DNA of 64,000 nucleotides from Chionoecetes opilio (lineage: Eukaryota; Arthropoda; Malacostraca; Decapoda; Majidae): assembly GCA_016584305.1 (NCBI GenBank), contig JACEEZ010023434.1, positions 62,001 to 126,000 on the forward strand, given 5' to 3'. The notes under the pieces are model-generated. The model searched no databases, was not told where the DNA came from, and saw nothing but the letters and a program-made list of their open reading frames with translations. This document shows, piece by piece, positions 1 to 10,632 of this stretch (position 1 is its first letter; each line of letters begins with the position of its first letter). Position numbers and translations under genes: made by a program.

Positions 1-189
1 CCAACCAGGACTGACTGCCTGAATAGAATATAATATAAAAAGAGAAAGCAGGAGATGGGGAAGTGGGGACAGGGAGACTGCCTGTGGCTGTGCGCGCCTT
101 ATATACCCCTCGCTCTCCTTGAGCTTGAACTTGAGTGCGGCCACCATGCTGATCATTCCCGTGTCTTGATTGTGGCTGTGTCCTCGTCA
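1..189 (-). repeat. Probable 3' LTR fragment of a minus-strand Ty3/gypsy element
   Basis: The sequence matches 8668-8856 at 188 of 189 positions. Read on the minus strand it begins TGACGAGG, right after a purine-rich tract (AGAGAGGGGCAGCG, 190-203) that would serve as polypurine tract. It carries a TATATAA box (99-105), as expected of an LTR promoter. The rest of the LTR lies off the left edge, so the other terminus cannot be checked. A plain segmental duplication is the alternative. Confidence 0.5.
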
Positions 190-369
190 CGCTGCCCCTC
201 TCTGCGTGTAGCGGGCGTCCACGGCCGCATTGAGTTGTCCACCGGCCTTCGGACGAAACGAAGACCCAGTCACAGCCAGCGGTGAGGGAGCCAAGATGAT
301 AACTCAGCAGTCGGTTTGGATGATGTGTAGCAGTTTTTAACCGAGATCTGGACCTGCTCGCCCAAATCT

Positions 370-1830
370 ATAGCTTCTGTGACGCGGGAAAGGAAGTTTC
401 GTTGCCGACGAGCTGAGATGGTGGTTGATTTCCATGAAGCCCACGCGTATTTAGTGTTGGTCCCGTTTGGAGATTCCATTGCGTCAGGCTGCGCATGTAC
501 CCCTTGGCTTGCTGTCGCAAGGGCAACTGAGGGTGGGCTGGGTGGGCGCGTTGTCCCCTCCTGCGCCGGGTTGCCGATGATCGCCAGTATACTCTTCTTC
601 CCCCGCCCCGGGTTGCCGATGATCGCCAGGTAACTCGTCTATATTGCTCATATCTGCTTCCGAGAGCCACTCACCCCACCTCTGTGGCGCCCTTGTACGT
701 CTGGCAGTACGTCGTGGTCTTGAAGCCTCCTGTGCATTCCGGTTGAGGTCCTCGGGCAGATCTTCAGTGTTATCACCCCCCTTTTTGGTGCGTTAGTGGC
801 GGCGTGACGTAAAGCGACCCGCTATTTTGATTTTGTTGTTTAGGTGATTCACGATACGGTTTTGCGTGGGGTGATGTGAACTGTGCGTGGCCCTACTCCT
901 GTATCGTAAGTTATCTGGAACGGGGAGGGGAGAGCATTGATGACGAAGGGCCCATGCCATTTGGTGCGAGCTTGTCATGCCGGTTGGGGGGAGGGACCTT
1001 CACTAGTACCGAGTCTCCCACGGTGAAATGGGTGAGCCACCTCTTGGGCGTGACGTAGGGCAGGCATTTCGCACTACATCATGTGCGGGCGCGTAGGGTA
1101 CGTTTGTAGTTCCCGTAGGTATTGAGTGGTAGTAGGTGCGGTGCTGGGTGATGGGATTGCAAGGTGAGGCCATCTGCCGGCAGCCGGGGGTTGCGTCCAA
1201 AGAGTAGCCAGTGTGGTGAATAACTCGTAGCGTCGCTGGGGGCAGCGTTTCAACGTGAGCTGTATTGCGGGCAGGGCACTGGGCCAATCACCTGAAGAGT
1301 TTGTCGGCGAGGCTGGCCCTAATGGCGTTGTTGATCGTGCGATGAACACGTTCACATATTCCGTTGCCCTGAGCATAGTACGGGCTAGTGTGGATTAGTT
1401 TGTACCCAAACACTTCTCCCAAGTGTTTCCCACCAGGCGGCTGGTGAACTCTGGGCCGCGGTCGGAGAGGATGGCCCCGGGGATGCCAAATACGGAAATG
1501 ACATTCTGCAGCAAGAGTTGGGTAACTGTAGACACCTTGTGGTTGCTCGTAGGGACAGCAATAACGTACCGTGAGAAGCAATCAATAAAGGTCACTATAT
1601 ACCTGCTTCTTGTCGTACATAGGTAGAGGTCCCATCACATCTACGGTTAGAAGCTCCCACGGTTGAGATGCAGTTTTATGTGGCCTTTTACTTTCACCTT
1701 TGGCCGGTAGTCAGTTCCTACTTGGCAACCGCGGCACTGGGACGCGACTGCTTGGGCGAGGGTGGAACGCGTTGTCAGTATAGTACCGGGTCCTGAATAA
1801 CGCCAACGTTTTTCTTGAATCCTGGGTGTC
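370..1830 (-). pseudogene. Gypsy integrase relic and C-terminal tail
   Basis: On the minus strand the core has TFIDCFSRYVIAV, then ILSDRGPEFTS (second Asp), then SPYYAQGNGICERVHRTI (catalytic Glu), the D,D-E arrangement of retroviral-type integrases. Frames differ between blocks. Further on are the family-typical APSDATSYSPHWLLFGRNPR-like segment and a tail with a duplicated DHRQPGAGEE/DHRQPGAGGD stretch (about 560-640, a short direct repeat in DNA). The HHCC finger region (about 1830-1680) is heavily scrambled. Confidence 0.8.
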
Positions 1831-2049
1831 CTCCTTGGGACGAATGGAGGGACGAGAGAAAACGGTGCGGCCGCCTTAGGTCCCAGCATCACCTGCCCTT
1901 CATGGTTCATCACACGGCCGTCGCATACACGCAGTCTTCCACGCCACTTCTTGGCCAGCCAGGAGGGCCATGTCCTGTCTGCCGCGGCTTCCTGGAGTTG
2001 ATGGTGTTCTTCTGCGACGTCGTCAGTCACGGCTGCCATGTGGAGTAAC

Positions 2050-2531
2050 TGATCGATCTGAGGCTGGTCCATAGGCAACCTAGAGAGGCCGTCTGCGTGT
2101 CCCTGCAATTTTCCTGGCCGGTGTTTGATGGTGAAGTCGTATTCTTCTAACTCGCTAGACCATCGGTGAAGAAGAGCGCTTTCCGTGGACATGGTTTTCA
2201 ACCATGTAAGGCTGTAATGGTCGGTGAACACCTCGAAATGATTGCTGAGTAGATAAGGACGGAAATGCCGAATACCCCAGACCACCCCTAAACATTCTTT
2301 CTTTCTTCGTTGTGCTGTAGTTCTTTTCCGAGGTGCTGAGGGTGCGGCTGGCACAGGCATTATCCTTTCCTTTCCGTCCTCCCTCTGCGAAAGGACAGCA
2401 CCCAGTCCAAAGTTGGATGCATCTGTATAAAGGGTAAAGGGCTGGGGAGAAGTCTGGGTAGGCGACGATAGGGGGCTGGGTGAGGTGTTCTTTGAGGCTC
2501 CGGAATGCTTGCTCACAGTCGGTTTGACCAT
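2050..2531 (-). pseudogene. Gypsy RNase H relic
   Basis: The minus-strand frame shows PFTLYTDASNFGLGAVLSQ, the first catalytic Asp block of RNase H, then KKECLGVVWGIRHFRPYL, FEVFTDHYSLTWL, and ADGLSRLP near the end. The block order and length (about 120 residues) match gypsy RNase H, which removes RNA from the hybrid during reverse transcription. This is the best-preserved stretch of the element, with no frameshift across the domain. Confidence 0.88.
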
Positions 2532-2732
2532 CTCCCAGGTGACCCCCTTATCCAGGAGGCGGTGGAGGGGTGCTGCTATATCAGCGAAGCCCTTGACAAT
2601 CTTCTGTAGTATGACGCCAAACCGAGGAAACTACGTAATTCACGAACGTTGGTAGGTGGTGGTATGTTGCCTATGGCCCTCAGCTTGTCAGGGTCTGGCT
2701 GATGCCACGGCCACTCACCACATGGCCCAGAA

Positions 2733-3364
2733 ATGGTACTTCCTCACGAGCTAGACAGCATTTGGATGCTTGAGCTTGAGCCCAGCTTCTCGGATCCGCT
2801 CAAACACCTCCCGAAGTCGCTGCAGATGAATGGTCCAGGTTGGAGCATATACGATGATGTCGTCCAAGTAAGCGAGACACGTTCTCCACGTCAGGCCCGC
2901 CAAGACAGCGTCCATCAGGCGGGAGAAAGACGCTGGGCCGTTGCAGACTCCGAAGGGGAGGACCTCGAACTCCCATAGTTTGCCATTACCTGTGCTGAAA
3001 GGCAGTCTTTCGCCTTGTCCTTCCCACGAATAGGGATTTGCCAGTAGCCACTCTGTAGGTCTAGCGTAGAGAACCATCTGGAACCGTGGAGGGCCTCCAA
3101 CGTGTCGTCAATACGCGGGAGTGGTTGAGCATCCTTCACTGTGACAGCATTCAGGCGCCGATAATCCACACAAAACCTTAGTGACCCGTCCTTTTTTTTC
3201 GCCAACACCACAGGGGACGACCAAGGACTTGTCGATGGTCTGATAATCCCGTGCCGAGCCATGGAATCGACTTGAGAACGTTCCTCTTCTCTCGCGTGCT
3301 GGTGGTTGTCGTCGGAATGGTTGCTTGATTGGAGGTCCTTTTGTGTAGATGCGATGCTCCGCAA
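2733..3364 (-). pseudogene. Gypsy reverse transcriptase relic
   Basis: Two overlapping minus-strand frames carry successive reverse-transcriptase blocks. The first holds SPWSSPVVLAKKKDGSLRFC and DYRRLN (fingers) and FSTLDLQSGYWQIPI (palm, first catalytic Asp). After a frameshift near 3000 the second holds LPFGVCNGPASFSRLMD and the active-site YLDDIIVY. Motif spacing matches Ty3/gypsy RT. The polymerase copies element RNA to DNA in the cytoplasmic particle; this copy is disrupted. Confidence 0.88.
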
Positions 3365-3455
3365 GACTAGTTTAACCCGTTGTCGTCCTCTCCCTGCGCG
3401 AATATATCCCCATAGTCCATTAGGAGGTTCCTCAGGTCACAGGTTTGAGATGGCG

Positions 3456-4142
3456 TCAGATCGGTAGGAATAACCGAAAGATCGTTGTGCCCGAAAGTTT
3501 GTTGGCGTGTCCGTAAGCTCCCCTGGATCTACTGAGCCAATCTCCCACCCTTTCCTGCAATCGTACTGACTCCGCAGTGTGATTGGCAATGGCGAAGACT
3601 GATGAGCCTCCATCCGATACAGTGGGTGCTGCCCTTAGCCCGGGGGGAAGCTTCGTGGTAGGAAAGAAGACAGTGATGTTGCTTAGAACGTCGTGATGCA
3701 GGAGTATTTGCCGCCGGCTGTTGGGCGGAAGGTCAATGTTCTGAGGAAGATATAAGATCCTGGGAGCAGTATCACGATTTCCTCCAGGCTCTGCTGTACT
3801 TTCGTGAGCCAAAATTTTTACTCTGAGTGGTTTAAGGACGTCCATCGCGAGTATTCCGTCCACTCCCGATAAGCCCTTCAGACAATAAGTGGACCCTGTA
3901 ATACGTTCTCGTCCCACTGCAGCTGAGCCATCTAGTCTCTCCAGCTACAGCCAATGTCGTCCCGTCGGCTCCTTGAACAGGTGATGTACATTGGAGATTC
4001 CCCAAGTTATGCTTATGCTGGTTGTAGAAGGTGAAGGAAAGGCAGCTGGGCTGGCTCCCGTGTCAACCAAGACTAACGCCTTATTTCCTTGCACGGTGAT
4101 GGGCACTGTGATGTTATTGGCATCAGGCCTTATGGGGTTCAT
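3456..4142 (-). pseudogene. Gypsy retroviral-type aspartic protease and linker relic
   Basis: The frame contains the catalytic signature VLVDTGAS, the DTG triad element of retropepsins, about 35 residues after an in-frame methionine. About 30 codons later the frame breaks, and the linker towards reverse transcriptase continues in another frame to about 3456. The protease would process gag-pol. Only the first catalytic half-motif is clear; the flap and later ILG-type motif are not convincingly visible because of the frame breaks. Confidence 0.65.
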
Positions 4143-4149
4143 CAGTGCC

Positions 4150-4900
4150 CTACGGACGACCCCCGTGGAGTTTAAAGGCCGGAATTTGTTGGTAGAGTTT
4201 CTGGCCTTGCGACACTCCCGTTGTAGGTGACCAATGTTGCCACAGTTCCAGCACCTGAGTTTCGTCCTTGCTACGACGCTGTTCTGGTGTCCTGCGTCGC
4301 TCTCCTGTGTTGTCGTTCAACAGGTGGCGCTGCAGGGCGGCAATAGTGGATTCTAGCTGGTCAAGGCGAGAAGGTGCAGGTTGTTTCTGTGGCTGCCACG
4401 ATAACTGGTGTCGGTGGAAGGGTTTTTCATCAGCTGGTGATGACGTTTCAGCTTCTTCCCAGGCCGTCTCCAGGGTTGTATTCTTGTTTCTAATACCTCT
4501 CGTTTTAGATTGAGGGGCAAGGCTTTCAAGAAGGCTTTCCATAGCTTCCCGCTCGATGATGGTTGCCCTGCTCCATTGAATGCACGGTTGGCCAGCTGTC
4601 GAGCCTGTCTTGCCAAAGCGCGCAGGCTCAGGTCCCCCTGTGTGAGAGTGGCGAGGTCCCTTCGGCTAGCATTTTCTTCATCTGGGTGGCCAAGTTCTTT
4701 TTTTAATGCTGTCTTTCCATTCCTCCCACGTAGCTGCTGTGATGGCTGTTGTTACATCATTGCCAAACGTCGCCGATGGTAATCTTACACCATTTGGCGC
4801 GTCGCCCAGCTGGGATTTCTTGAAGTTCGCAGTGTAGCTCGAAACGGTTCAGCCAATTGTCAATGGTGTCGTTATCCGGTTGAAGGGGCGTTGTTTCTCC
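4150..4900 (-). pseudogene. Gypsy gag relic with CCHC zinc knuckle
   Basis: The minus strand encodes a helical, charged gag-like region with at least one frameshift around 4450. Downstream is a CCHC zinc knuckle (CWNCGNIGHLQREC, about 4245-4205), a perfect C-x2-C-x4-H-x4-C spacing. The knuckle binds packaged RNA in this family. Continuing in the same direction the frame passes into the protease region. Gag looks short, and its first part is unclear because the start lies in a frame that is not open. Confidence 0.75.
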
Positions 4901-4930
4901 ATGGTGCTCCGTATGTGGCCTGTCGAGGAC

Positions 4931-4946
4931 CACCGCTGCCGCCAGT
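4931..4946 (-). promoter_or_regulatory. Candidate primer-binding site of the gypsy element
   Basis: On the minus strand the sequence ACGTAACAC is followed by TGGCGGCAGCGGTGG. A TGG-initiated G-rich stretch just after an ACA terminus is the usual arrangement of an LTR end plus primer-binding site, and it lies just upstream of gag. The priming tRNA was not identified. Confidence 0.5.
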
Positions 4947-5094
4947 GTTACGTGGCTATATCAGTTCTCTCCGAGGGCCAAAGAAACTGTGATCTCCGGC
5001 TTGTGTTTATTTCCTCTTTGGTTTTACAAGTTCCTTTGGTACATACAGAATATATATTTCACTGCCCCTTGGCAGCGGCTAGGCACCAGACTCC

Positions 5095-5350
5095 CAAGTC
5101 CTCCTCGGGTACCAACTGGACAGGGAGCGAGCGTCCCGGTGTGGGTGCTTGGTGCACGTTGGTGTCCCCTGGGGACTGGGTGCCCAACAGGAGAGGCGGG
5201 CCAGGAGTCCCACCGCGGTTGGCCTCAGTCACCAACAGGACAGGGATTGAGCGTCCCGGTGTGGGTGGATTGAGGTTGGGCGGTGTCTTCAATGGGCTGG
5301 ACGTCCAACGGGAGAGGCGACCAGGAGTCTCACCGCGATTGGCCTTACAC
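5095..5350. repeat. Two imperfect tandem units of about 125 bp
   Basis: The segment GAGCGTCCCGGTGTGGGTG recurs about 125 bp apart (about 5128 and 5249), as does a block containing GGGAGAGGCG...CCAGGAGTC. The units lie in GC-rich DNA just outside the candidate primer-binding site, where a gypsy LTR would be. Long Pro-rich frames here on the minus strand are a by-product of composition and are not called as genes. Confidence 0.6.
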
Positions 5351-5614
5351 CGAGGCCTCTGCGGCTCGGTGATGGCGTGATGGGGGAGGTAGGGAAGGGC
5401 ACCGCCAGGAGCGCCTGTAACTGACGGCGTGCATGGGTCAGTCGGGGTGTGTAAGGCGGGAACACCCGCCTTTTCCAGCTGCACGGGGATCCGCCACAGC
5501 CTCCTGTAGATAGTGGAAGAGAGGAACGGGACGGGGAGGACAGGGCAGGAACCCAGCAACAAAGGTAGTTGCGCCAGCAACGACCATCTCTCTGAACTTC
5601 TTTTCCTAACGACG

Positions 5615-6130
5615 AAAGCTACAAGCCTCCCTTTTTCGGTCGTTAACGCGTCGGAAGGCGCTGACTGGCTAAGGCGAGTAATGACGTCATCAGCGCGTCA
5701 TCAGTCCACCAGCCAATGACAAACAGTTTTTAAAACTTCTCGACCAATCACAAGTCAGCGAGACATATTTCCGGGCAAGAATGGCATGCCAGACTGCCTC
5801 TCCCCGCCTTCTTGCCCCGTCATCTCAAACTAATTCTCGTTTTATTCGGAATGCTTGCGTTTTAAGGAGTTTTAATGTATCAGATAGTAAGATGTATAAG
5901 TAAGGAGCCTGTTGTTGCTAGTGTTTTGGTGGTAGAAGGTGTGTGTGTGGGTTAAAATAGTGAATATTTGTGTTATGGAGAGGCCCCGCGGCAAGGCCTC
6001 TCCGTCACTCTGCCCCGTCATCATCACCTCATCATAACATCTTTAAATCACCCTTATTTAAGGTGACACACGGTGCTACATTGATTTAGATAATGACAAG
6101 TATATATAACTGTGTTGCTGGAAATTGGGG
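5615..6130 (+). mobile_element. Pogo-like family relic, left portion
   Basis: Blocks of this region match two other places: 5615-5770 with about 60670-60820, and 5850-6110 with 56440-56650 and 60860-60985. Shared landmarks are GACTGGCT...GAGTAATGACGTCATCA, TTTTAAGGAGTTTT, GTGTTATGG and CTTATTTAAGGTGACAC. The 56271-57436 copy has complete TIRs, so this is a remnant of that family. No terminal repeat survives here. Confidence 0.6.
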
Positions 6131-7840
6131 TCACTGGTAGGGGGTTTTATAACTGGTCAACGTTACTTGAATTATATTATTTGGGGATGATTTGATAAAA
6201 GATTACAACTTGAATGGAGGTTTAACTTAGTCTTCTGACTTCACTATATGATTATAGTTTGACCACTTCTCACTACGGAGAATACTGAACAAGGGGGGTA
6301 TACTTAAGGGGAAAGGATAATAAGGTTTGGGGTTATGGGATTTGCTGCCACCAGCCCTGACGAGTATTTCACTATGATTACTCCCGGGCACGTTAGGTTA
6401 ATATTAATATTAGATTGATCTTGGTAGTCGTGGTTGGTACGAGGGGTTATACCGAACAAGACTTGGACTCTTGGAAGTGTGGGGAATTATTTTCCTAATA
6501 CAGAATAATCACCCGGGGTTTTTATAATAACACAAGAACTATATTTGTAAATGATATCCTATTTATTTTGGTGACATGGTAAGTCTCTCACTTGAGATCA
6601 TCTTCAGCATATAAGGGTTAACACTATACCGAGAAAACTCTACTCGGAAATAAGAAACTTGACTTCACACCCTGACGTAGGAATTTTTCCTAAGTTATGA
6701 GATAAAGCTCTAATGAGCATAAATCTCCTTCACTAGAATTACTATTCAGGAATTGCCCTACACTAGGTAACATACCACTTAATATTTATAAATCACACAT
6801 GGAAGATAGGTATCTAGTAGAGAAAGAAATGGCGAGACAGTGTTGTATGTGTTACAGTAAGACCATGTGGCCGTTTGAGGAGGTTTCGCGCCAACCTTCA
6901 AGAGCGCAGAGAGAACAATCTTCGTTAATAACACTTATAAGGATGGGCGGAACATCTATGCCTTAGTGACACTGAACTGTACCTATATTTTATATAGAAA
7001 TATATAGATGTAATATACTAAGGGAGAAAAAACACCGGAGCCAGGGGCAGATGTCTTACCTTCAAGAGCGCAGAGAGAACAATGACTCGTGCCCTGCGGG
7101 CTTTCCGCACCAAAAAAAGGAACTTGTTTGGAAAGTCTCACCGTGACCTTAAATGAACAACTTATAATCCCGAAAACCACTATTTAAGTAATGAAAACTC
7201 GCGTATCCCCCGAAGAGACCGTCCCTAATACAAACTGGCTACTTTGATGTAAGAGAATTTAATGTCTTTAATCTAATATTCACGAAGTATGGTTTTATAT
7301 GTAATGTCGACAATCCGAACACCTATTTCAGAGTGGAGTGGTATGGAAATCGTGTTTAGAATTTGGTGGGCTTTCTTTTTAAAGCGTGTATCTTTTTAAA
7401 AACCCGCCCATATATACCAAAACCGATAACGAAGGGATTATTTTTGAAAGCCATGAGGTTTTAGGGGGGTTTTTCCAAAATCGAGAAAGGGTTTGGGAAA
7501 AGAAAAAAAAGAAGGGAAATCGTTAGTTATGACTGATCGCAAATAATTTTTCCCGGGAATTTTCCCTCGCACACGGGGTGAGGGGGAGGAATGGCGGGTG
7601 AAACACAAAAGAAATAAACAAAATGCTTTCTAGGATGGCCAAACTGATGCGAAAAGAGGGGGAAAAAGAAAAAAAATACGATGAGTCTATGTGAAACTGA
7701 AAAAAAAAATTACTTACAAGAAAAACTCGGAATTTTTTAAAAATAATAATTCTCTACATCATCCCCGAAAAATGGGCTTTACATAACTCTCCCAAATCAC
7801 AAATTGTATAAACAGAAATAAACGTTTAAGCCTCCCCAAA
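6131..7840. other. AT-rich gap, no gene recognised
   Basis: No credible coding region is seen. The stretch holds homopolymer-rich sequence, and a 26-bp perfect direct repeat (ACCTTCAAGAGCGCAGAGAG...) at 6894-6919 and 7058-7083. It separates two parts of a pogo-family relic (5615-6130 and 8030-8300), so it may be an unrecognised insertion. Confidence 0.4.
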
Positions 7841-8029
7841 CCTCATGGCGGAGGAGCTGGGGGCTCCGCCGCCACACTAAACTTTTTTGGTAAAAACCCC
7901 AGTTTCCCCTCACCTGTGCCTTCCAAAGAAGACAGTCAGCTCCCCGTCTGTGATAGCACCATAGGTATCACCAGGGATCAAATTCCTCAAGGGGTTCTCG
8001 CTCCCCTACTAAATATTAAAAAGACTCTA

Positions 8030-8300
8030 CCTCCCTTGGTGAAGTTGGTGTTATACCACCTCACGGGCTTCATCCTGCTCTGCTGCTGCTGCCGAAGGCC
8101 GCCTGCCAGACTAGATGAGCCCTTGCTTGTATTTCATCTCTTTCTCATATATATGAAAAATTTTCCACCAATGCAGTCATATGTCTACTTCACCTATAAA
8201 AAGATTTTTAGCATACCAACAAAAATGAGCATGCCCGGAGACTTTCCCAACTCTGCTAATACTGGTCTTGGGGTCGTTGGCCAGTGTGCAGGGTTAAGAC
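8030..8300 (+). mobile_element. Pogo-like family relic, right portion
   Basis: The order of landmarks (GCTGCTGCTGCCG, GATGAGC, TTTCATATATATGAA-like, TATGTCTAC, CATACCAA, AATGAGC, GGCCAGTGTGC) parallels 56900-57130 in the intact-ended copy at 56271-57436. The 60-bp tag at about 7908-7965 resembles the 3' end of a LINE found elsewhere in the window. A 142-codon open frame across this region is not supported as a gene. Confidence 0.5.
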
Positions 8301-8667
8301 GAAATCGACGAATTTTCCGGCTGTGGGTTCCCCTCGTTGGCTAAAGACCCCAAAAAAAAGGGCTTTAATGTTTTTGTGGGGTTCTGGCCCAGGTAGGAAT
8401 GACGGGTGGGGGTAGGATTGATTGCTCTCACGGTGACGATGGCGTCAACCCGGATAGGGGTGGGGGTTGGGTGGCCTCACGGTGACTGATGGTTGTCTGA
8501 ACCGATAAGGGAGGTGAGGTGAGGAGAGGGTGCCTGGGGCTTTGCTCGCGGGCCCGGGAGGGGGAGAGGAACCTGGGGGGTTTGCGTCGCGGCCGGGAGG
8601 GGGAAGGAAACCTGGGGGACTTTGGTCGCGGCCAGGGGGGGAGAGGAAGTCTTGGGGGGATGGCGCT

Positions 8668-8856
8668 CCAACCAGGACTGACTGCCTGAATAGAATATAA
8701 TATAAAAAGAGAAAGCAGGAGATGGGGAAGTGGGGACAGGGAGACTGCCTGTGGCTGTGCGCGCCTTATATACCCCTCGCTCTCCTTGAGCTTGAACTTG
8801 AGTGCGGCCACCATGCTGATCATTCCCGTGTCTTGATTGTGGCTGTGTCTTCGTCA
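8668..8856 (-). repeat. Probable 5' LTR upstream end of the gypsy element (direct repeat of 1-189)
   Basis: This copy differs from 1-189 by one base. It has the same minus-strand TATATAA box (8766-8772). If the LTR runs from TGTTACGTGG at 4945 to 8856 it would be 3.9 kb, which is unusual, but the pogo-like relic and AT-rich filler between about 5615 and 8300 could be later insertions in it. Confidence 0.5.
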
Positions 8857-9005
8857 CACCCACCACCACGTGATAACACTCCCCCCTCGACTACCTTCCC
8901 CCTACTCCCACCACCACATGGTGACACTCCCCTCTCGACTACCTTCCCCCTACTCCCACCACCACGTGATGACACTCCCCCAGTGACTCCCTACTACCCA
9001 CTACT
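8857..9005. repeat. 48-bp minisatellite, about 3 copies
   Basis: A C-rich unit with CCCACCACCACGTGATAACA and CTCGACTACCTTCCCC recurs every 48 bp and decays rightwards into C/T-rich sequence to about 9180. Each unit carries CACGTG or a variant. Confidence 0.8.
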
Positions 9006-9229
9006 CCCATCAGCACGTGGTAACACACCCACCAACACCACGCCTTCTCCACCCCCCCCCCCGTTTCCCCACCAACACCAACACCCCCTTCTTTATTACA
9101 ATCCCCCTCCCCGTTTCCCCCCATTCTCCATCACCAACACAACCCTGTTTCTCCCACCTTCATCTCTATAGTCCCCCTGCCTTCTCCATCACCATGGGAA
9201 CCCCCACCCACGTGTGGGGCTAGCTCTTG

Positions 9230-9490
9230 ACGCTATCGTGGTACGTTCATGGCACTGTCGTGGTTATCGTAGCTCTATCGTGACGACAAAATGACCGTTT
9301 ATTTTCCATTCGTGACATAGTCTTACAGCTGTCATGACTCCATCGTGACCATCTTACGACCGTCATGACACATACGTACAGGCAGCGTGACATTGTTGTG
9401 AGGCTATCGTGGTCTGCGTTTTTCGTGGTTAAATTTCACAATAGCGTCAATAATCAAATTGGTGGCGCTATGGTGGTTCGATTATGGAAT
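9230..9490. repeat. Irregular interspersed short repeats (ATCGTG/GTCATGA)
   Basis: Short motifs of the type CTATCGTGGT, ATCGTGAC and GTCATGAC recur about a dozen times at uneven spacing. No TIR or frame accounts for it. It may be a decayed tandem array. Confidence 0.45.
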
Positions 9491-9656
9491 GTGTGAAGGG
9501 AGCTTTGGTGATCAAGGGGAGGAGGAAGAACTCTAACCCAGTCATCCCTGCAAACGCAGTCACCCCCGTTTTCTCTCGAGCCTCGGAGAGAGTAAACAGG
9601 GACTCTCAGCTGGCTACTTGCCAGCTTCCTGTCTCCCCACACAACATTACTACTTG

Positions 9657-9968
9657 TGAATGTTATGCATGTTTTATGTTTAATTAATGTGCAGTTATGT
9701 TATTTTGTGTGCTATTTTCTCTTTCAGAATGCATTTTCTACAGAATAGGTAGTACAGTGTGGGTAATATAGACGCTGTGTGTTTGTTGTGTTTGCTATAG
9801 TTTAGTTTAGCTTGAAAAACGTCTTTTTTTTTCTTCTTCTTTTTTAACTGATTGGGTCCTAGAACCAAACCTATATTTTACCATTAGTTATGTGTTTCGT
9901 TATACGAGATTTCGCTTTACGAGTATGCCAGGTGGAACCTAACTGCTCGTATCTTCGGGACCTCCCTG
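9657..9968 (-). mobile_element. Truncated TIR element of the CAGGGAGGTCCC family
   Basis: This is an inverted copy of 51612-51925: it ends CGGGACCTCCCTG followed by TA, and contains the same blocks (TTATACGAGATTTCGCTTTA, ATGCATGTTTTATGTTTAAT). The other end is missing. The relic of a transposon-associated protein begins immediately to its right. Confidence 0.8.
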
Positions 9969-9970
9969 TA

Positions 9971-10470
9971 CGTGTCCTGGGAGCGCTCAGTGACTTGCAT
10001 GCTGCCGATGCTCGTTACCATGTTGATTGCATGTCGAAATTCCTGGGCGAAAGATCGGTCAAGTATGCATCTGCTCTGCAAGCGTATCACATGCTGGACA
10101 AGATGACGATGCTTTCAATGTGCTTGTTACCGAACTTGTTCAAGACCTTTCTCAAATCGGGAACTCTGTAGAGTTGTTCCAGTTGTATGAAGACAATGGG
10201 GGTACCAGACTGACGGCACGAAAACAATTGGTGAAACAACTTTCCCATCACTTTGGTGAAGATCTCCTTGTGCTATCGTCTCCTGGCGTAGCTAACCTCG
10301 TTGTATTTAGAAGCAAATCCTTGGGTCTCCTAAAACTGGTTCCATCTGATGACTATTGTGAACTAGATAGTGCAATCAACAGTGTGGGAAAGAAGATCAT
10401 TCAAGAACTCCCAAGATGTAGAGCAAATTAAACGGCATTATGACATTGGCACCAGGATCACATCCAAACT
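9971..10470 (+). pseudogene. Frameshifted relic of an 'AADARYH'-type transposon-associated protein
   Basis: The first frame gives LGALSDLHAADARYHVDCMS. A frameshift near 10095 moves to a second frame with DDAFNVLVTELVQDL, NSVELFQLYEDNGG, KQLVKQLSHHFGEDLLVLSS, VANLVVFRSKSLGLLKLV and SAINSVGKKI. A third shift near 10410 gives DVEQIKRHYDIGTRI. This order resembles a family of uncharacterised invertebrate proteins common in transposon-rich genomes, a family assignment made from memory of the motif only. Function is unknown; I do not assign a transposase class. No introns or promoter are apparent. Confidence 0.65.
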
Positions 10471-10632
10471 TCCACTTGAAATAACGCTCTTCTTCCTCCA
10501 TATTTCTTTCCCTGCAAATAGAATATATTACATTAGAAAAAACAACGAGACATTGAACTGTATACTAGTAGTTGTTTGCCACTACAAGGTTGTAACATCT
10601 GTATATCATAACGTACTAGTATAATAATGCCT

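Larger units (their letters stand above)
190..4945 (-). mobile_element. Ty3/gypsy (Metaviridae-type) retrotransposon internal region, frames broken
   Basis: Gag zinc knuckle, aspartic protease, reverse transcriptase, RNase H and integrase relics occur in the order typical of Ty3/gypsy elements, running right to left on the minus strand. Every domain is recognisable, but they fall in several frames with many small shifts, so no full polyprotein can be made as written. A candidate tRNA primer-binding site lies at the upper end and a purine-rich tract at the lower end. The shifts could be real decay or sequencing indels; the near-identical 189-bp flanking repeats argue that the element is young. 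Confidence 0.85.

Noticed and set aside
769..790. Purine-rich tract on the minus strand considered as the gypsy polypurine tract
   Set aside because: The coding tail of integrase continues through it; the tract at 190-203 next to the direct repeat fits better.
5059..5580. Long Pro-rich minus-strand frame
   Set aside because: It lies in a GC-rich imperfect tandem repeat; composition and repeat structure explain the open frame.
7916..8344. 142-codon plus-strand frame
   Set aside because: The DNA aligns with a non-coding pogo-family interior at 56900-57130 and a LINE tail.
8722..9171. 149-codon Pro/Thr-rich frame
   Set aside because: It runs from the 189-bp repeat straight into a C-rich minisatellite, so it has no coherent origin.
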